From an uncultured Burkholderiales bacterium (GTDB taxonomy: Bacteria; Pseudomonadota; Gammaproteobacteria; Burkholderiales; Burkholderiaceae_E), in contig CAIUGQ010000641.1 of assembly GCA_903898725.1 (NCBI GenBank), positions 1-7,744 on the forward strand: a stretch of DNA of 7,744 nucleotides. Reading direction: 5' to 3'. Under the pieces are notes generated by a model, which was given only the letters and a program-made list of their open reading frames with translations, did not search any database and was not told the origin of the DNA. Made by a program: the position numbers and the translations under genes. This document shows, one piece after another, positions 6,574 through 7,744 of the stretch. Position 1 is the stretch's first letter, and each line of letters starts with the position of its first letter.

Positions 6574-6942
6574 ATGTCCTACATCGACGGGTTCGTGATC
6601 GCGGTGCCCACCGCCAACCGGCAGCGGTTCATCGACCACGCGAGTCATTTCGACCCGATCTTCCTGGAGCTCGGCGCGACCCGTGTGGTCGAGTGCTGGG
6701 GCGACGACGTCCCCGACGGCAAGCTCACCGACTTCCGCCGCGCGGTGCAGACGACGGCCGAGGAGACGGTGGCGTTCGCCTGGGTGGAGTGGCCGGACAA
6801 GGCCACGCGCGACGCCGGCATGAAGAAGATGATGGAGGACCCGCGCATGGATCCGTCCACGCCCGGCAATCCGCCGATGTCCTTCGACGGCAAGCGCATG
6901 ATCTTCGGCGGCTTCGAACGGGTGCTCGAAGTGAAGGCGTGA
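6574..6942 (+). CDS. DUF1428 domain-containing protein (YbaA-like)
   Basis: The 122-residue protein matches the DUF1428 family along its whole length. The hallmarks are MSYIDGFVIAVP (1-12), FDPIFLELGATRVVECWGDD (27-46), VPDGKLTDFRRAV (47-59), ETVAFAWVEWPDKATRDAG (64-82), KKMMEDPRMD (84-93) and FDGKRMIFGGFE (104-115). Family members such as E. coli YbaA are small cytosolic alpha/beta proteins of the dimeric ferredoxin-like barrel type with no established function. The start ATG is preceded by AGGAG at seven bases, a strong ribosome-binding site. A short stretch rich in Pro, Gly and Ser (STPGNPP, residues 95-101) before the conserved FDGKRM seems slightly longer than in the relatives I recall. 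The gene stands alone, with 216 bases of non-coding DNA before it and a convergent gene after it, so nothing nearby suggests a role. Confidence 0.92.
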   Translation: MSYIDGFVIAVPTANRQRFIDHASHFDPIFLELGATRVVECWGDDVPDGKLTDFRRAVQTTAEETVAFAWVEWPDKATRDAGMKKMMEDPRMDPSTPGNPPMSFDGKRMIFGGFERVLEVKA

Positions 6943-6955
6943 GGGGGAGACGATT

Positions 6956-7003
6956 GGCGGCAACGACGATCCGCCGCGGTGGCCCGGGAGGGTGTCGGGC
7001 CCG
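6956..7003. repeat. Two short hairpins after the DUF1428 gene
   Basis: GGCGG (6956-6960) with CCGCC (6971-6975) and GGCCCG (6981-6986) with CGGGCC (6996-7001) are inverted repeats with loops of ten and nine bases. They lie between the DUF1428 stop and the large hairpin at 7012-7048. Each alone could be chance in this composition. Together with the large hairpin they fill the convergent gap. Confidence 0.35.
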
Positions 7004-7011
7004 TAGATTCT

Positions 7012-7048
7012 CGGCCGCCCATACCCGGGTATCGGGCGTGGGCGGCCG
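7012..7048. terminator. Large hairpin in the convergent gap, probable bidirectional terminator
   Basis: Arms 7012-7027 and 7033-7048 pair over 16 positions around the five-base loop GGTAT. The outer ten pairs are perfect (CGGCCGCCCA with TGGGCGGCCG), then come one T-G wobble, one A-C mismatch and four more G-C pairs. An overlapping perfect 12-bp palindrome, ATACCCGGGTAT, occupies 7021-7032. It sits between the ends of two convergent genes, 69 bases after the DUF1428 stop and six bases from the DUF4148 stop, the classic place for a shared terminator. Neither side has a T-run, so termination may need Rho, or the structure may mainly protect 3' ends. Confidence 0.55.
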
Positions 7049-7054
7049 TGTCGG

Positions 7055-7411
7055 TCAGTTCACGTACGTGGTGCCCGTCACGCCGGCGAAGCGCGCCTCG
7101 AGGCGCTCGGCCCGCGCCAGCTCGACGGTCTTGCCGCCCTCGACCGCGCCACGCGCGCTCTGCGACGCGTAGAGCTCGTTGTGCTTCAGGCCGACCTCGC
7201 CGACGACGAGGTCGCCGCTGCGGCGGGCCGCGTCGAGTTCGGCAAGGACCTGGGCGCGGGTGACGGCGGGCGCCGGCTGCGCCGCGTCGCGGGCTCGCAT
7301 CTGGGCCTCGGGGTAGACCTCGGCGCGGTACTGGACCGGCTGGGCGGCGGACGCGGCACCGGTGGCGAGCAGGGCGACGGTGGCGAAGACGGCGGTGTGG
7401 AAGCGGTTCAT
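7055..7411 (-). CDS. Small secreted DUF4148 domain-containing protein
   Basis: The 118-residue protein starts with a clear Sec signal peptide, MNRFHTAVFATVALLATGAASA, with likely cleavage after residue 22 (ASA before AQP). The mature part carries the DUF4148-type segment VTRAQVLAELDAARRSGDL (50-68), which is typical of short periplasmic or secreted proteins abundant in Burkholderiales. No enzymatic motif, cysteine or membrane helix is visible after the signal peptide. Function is unknown for the family. The ATG at 7411 is chosen because the signal peptide begins there and AAAGGA lies about seven bases upstream. A longer open frame to 7690 would bury the signal peptide internally and cross lower-GC spacer. 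Expression is probably from its own promoter in the spacer above. Confidence 0.85.
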   Translation of the reverse strand: MNRFHTAVFATVALLATGAASAAQPVQYRAEVYPEAQMRARDAAQPAPAVTRAQVLAELDAARRSGDLVVGEVGLKHNELYASQSARGAVEGGKTVELARAERLEARFAGVTGTTYVN

Positions 7412-7697
7412 GTCGGGTCCTTTGCGTATCGGTTGAGAGTGGGTCGGCGGCGTTGTCGTTGACAGGGTGCGTCGTCGATGGAGTGACTTTATTGATGCAC
7501 CGGAGAGCGATAAACGGGCGAAGCGGCGATATGCCATTGCTGAATCGGAACCAATCGGCGAGGTCGATGCGTTCCCCTTCGACCTGACCCTCCCCGATCC
7601 GGCCGACGTCCGACCGCAACCCACCATGCAAGAAACGATAAATAGCCTCCGATAAATCGATTGGACGCTCCCCGCCGCACTGCGCACCATCGATCGG
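7412..7697. promoter_or_regulatory. Divergent intergenic spacer with lower GC content
   Basis: These 286 bases separate the start of the DUF4148 gene from the start of the amidohydrolase gene, so both promoters should lie here. The stretch from about 7480 to 7665 is visibly richer in A and T than the surrounding genes. A weak minus-strand promoter can be drawn as TTTATC (7514-7509), 17 bases, then TAAAGT (7491-7486). For the plus strand, ATGCAA (7626-7631) and GATAAA (7651-7656) are weak candidates. An isolated perfect TTGACA at 7459-7464 has no suitable -10 partner. AATCGG occurs twice ten bases apart (7544-7559). I see no convincing gene in it. Confidence 0.4.
7636..7657 (+). repeat. Direct repeat CGATAAAT, two copies 14 bases apart, upstream of the amidohydrolase
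   Basis: CGATAAAT occurs at 7636-7643 and 7650-7657, and the 7-base core CGATAAA occurs again at 7508-7514. The second copy runs into the 8-bp palindrome AATCGATT (7655-7662). The repeats lie 41-62 bases before the amidohydrolase ATG, where a regulator site or a -10 region would be expected. Whether any protein binds here is unknown. Confidence 0.35.
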
Positions 7698-7744
7698 ATG
7701 CATGACCTGCTCTTCCGTGGCGCCCGCGTGATCGATGGCAGCGG
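7698..7744 (+). CDS. Amidohydrolase, probably N-acyl-D-amino-acid deacylase (N-terminal fragment)
   Basis: Fifteen complete codons are present, MHDLLFRGARVIDGS, followed by GG, the first two bases of a likely Gly codon. The pattern D-L-L-x-R-G-A-R-V-I-D-G-S/T-G is the standard first beta-strand of metal-dependent amidohydrolases. Within these it most resembles D-aminoacylase (N-acyl-D-amino-acid deacylase) proteins, which remove the acyl group from N-acyl-D-amino acids. The metal-binding HxH and all catalytic residues lie outside the window, so dihydroorotase-like or other amidohydrolases are possible. The start is the ATG at 7698. The frame is closed by TAA at 7653-7655, and no other ATG or GTG lies between. 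The ribosome-binding site is weak (GATCGG just before the ATG). Confidence 0.65.
   Translation, partial: MHDLLFRGARVIDGS

Noticed and set aside
7459..7464. Perfect TTGACA hexamer as a -35 element
   Set aside because: No acceptable -10 hexamer occurs 16-19 bases downstream (the candidates are GAGTGA, AGTGAC, GTGACT and TGACTT), so no promoter is called.
7467..7655. Possible 62-residue protein on the plus strand in the spacer before the amidohydrolase
   Set aside because: It starts at a GTG with a poor ribosome-binding site, matches no family I recognise, and lies in lower-GC sequence where both divergent promoters must sit. It is more likely non-coding.
1..7744. Mobile element, CRISPR array, toxin-antitoxin or defence system
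   Set aside because: No transposase, integrase, terminal repeats, regularly spaced repeats or defence-type domains were seen on either strand. All supported genes are metabolic, regulatory or small conserved families.

Overview
The window is very GC-rich chromosomal DNA from a bacterium. Its gene set (a Bug/TctC-type periplasmic solute-binding protein, an IclR regulator beside a CoA-dependent catabolic cluster, and a small secreted DUF4148 protein) points to the Burkholderiales (Betaproteobacteria). This assignment rests on gene content and base composition only. I see no rRNA, tRNA, CRISPR array, insertion sequence or integrase.

Region 1 (about 1-5430, minus strand) is a compact catabolic cluster. 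In transcription order it encodes a Bug receptor (4444-5427), an enoyl-CoA hydratase/isomerase-family protein (3638-4414), a fused acetate--CoA ligase (ADP-forming)-like acyl-CoA synthetase (1549-3633) and an MmgE/PrpD-family protein (176-1531). The gaps are 29, 4 and 17 bases. The first 25 codons of a nitroreductase-like protein follow and run off the left edge. A divergent IclR-family regulator (5557-6357) faces the cluster across a 129-base intergenic region. That region holds a 15-bp palindrome, TTCCA-n5-TGGAA, overlapping a TATGAT -10-like box. The simplest reading is a regulated uptake and degradation module: the Bug protein captures a carboxylate in the periplasm, the CoA ligase activates it, the crotonase-fold enzyme acts on the CoA ester, and the PrpD-like protein performs a dehydration, isomerisation or decarboxylation. 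The substrate cannot be read from the sequence, and no TctA/TctB membrane partner is present.

Region 2 (about 6360-7050, plus strand) holds a DUF1428 (E. coli YbaA-like) gene. A 216-base gap with several inverted repeats precedes it. A cluster of hairpins follows it, the largest having 16-base arms, in the convergent gap before the next gene.

Region 3 (7055-7744) holds a small secreted DUF4148 protein on the minus strand, then a less GC-rich 286-base divergent spacer with repeated CGATAAA words. The first 15 complete codons of an amidohydrolase follow, resembling the N-terminus of N-acyl-D-amino-acid deacylases, and run off the right edge.

The window looks like ordinary accessory metabolism. 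I found no clear new system. The points most worth a second look are the crotonase-family protein lacking both canonical glutamates, the IclR operator geometry, and the unexplained inverted repeats around the DUF1428 gene.
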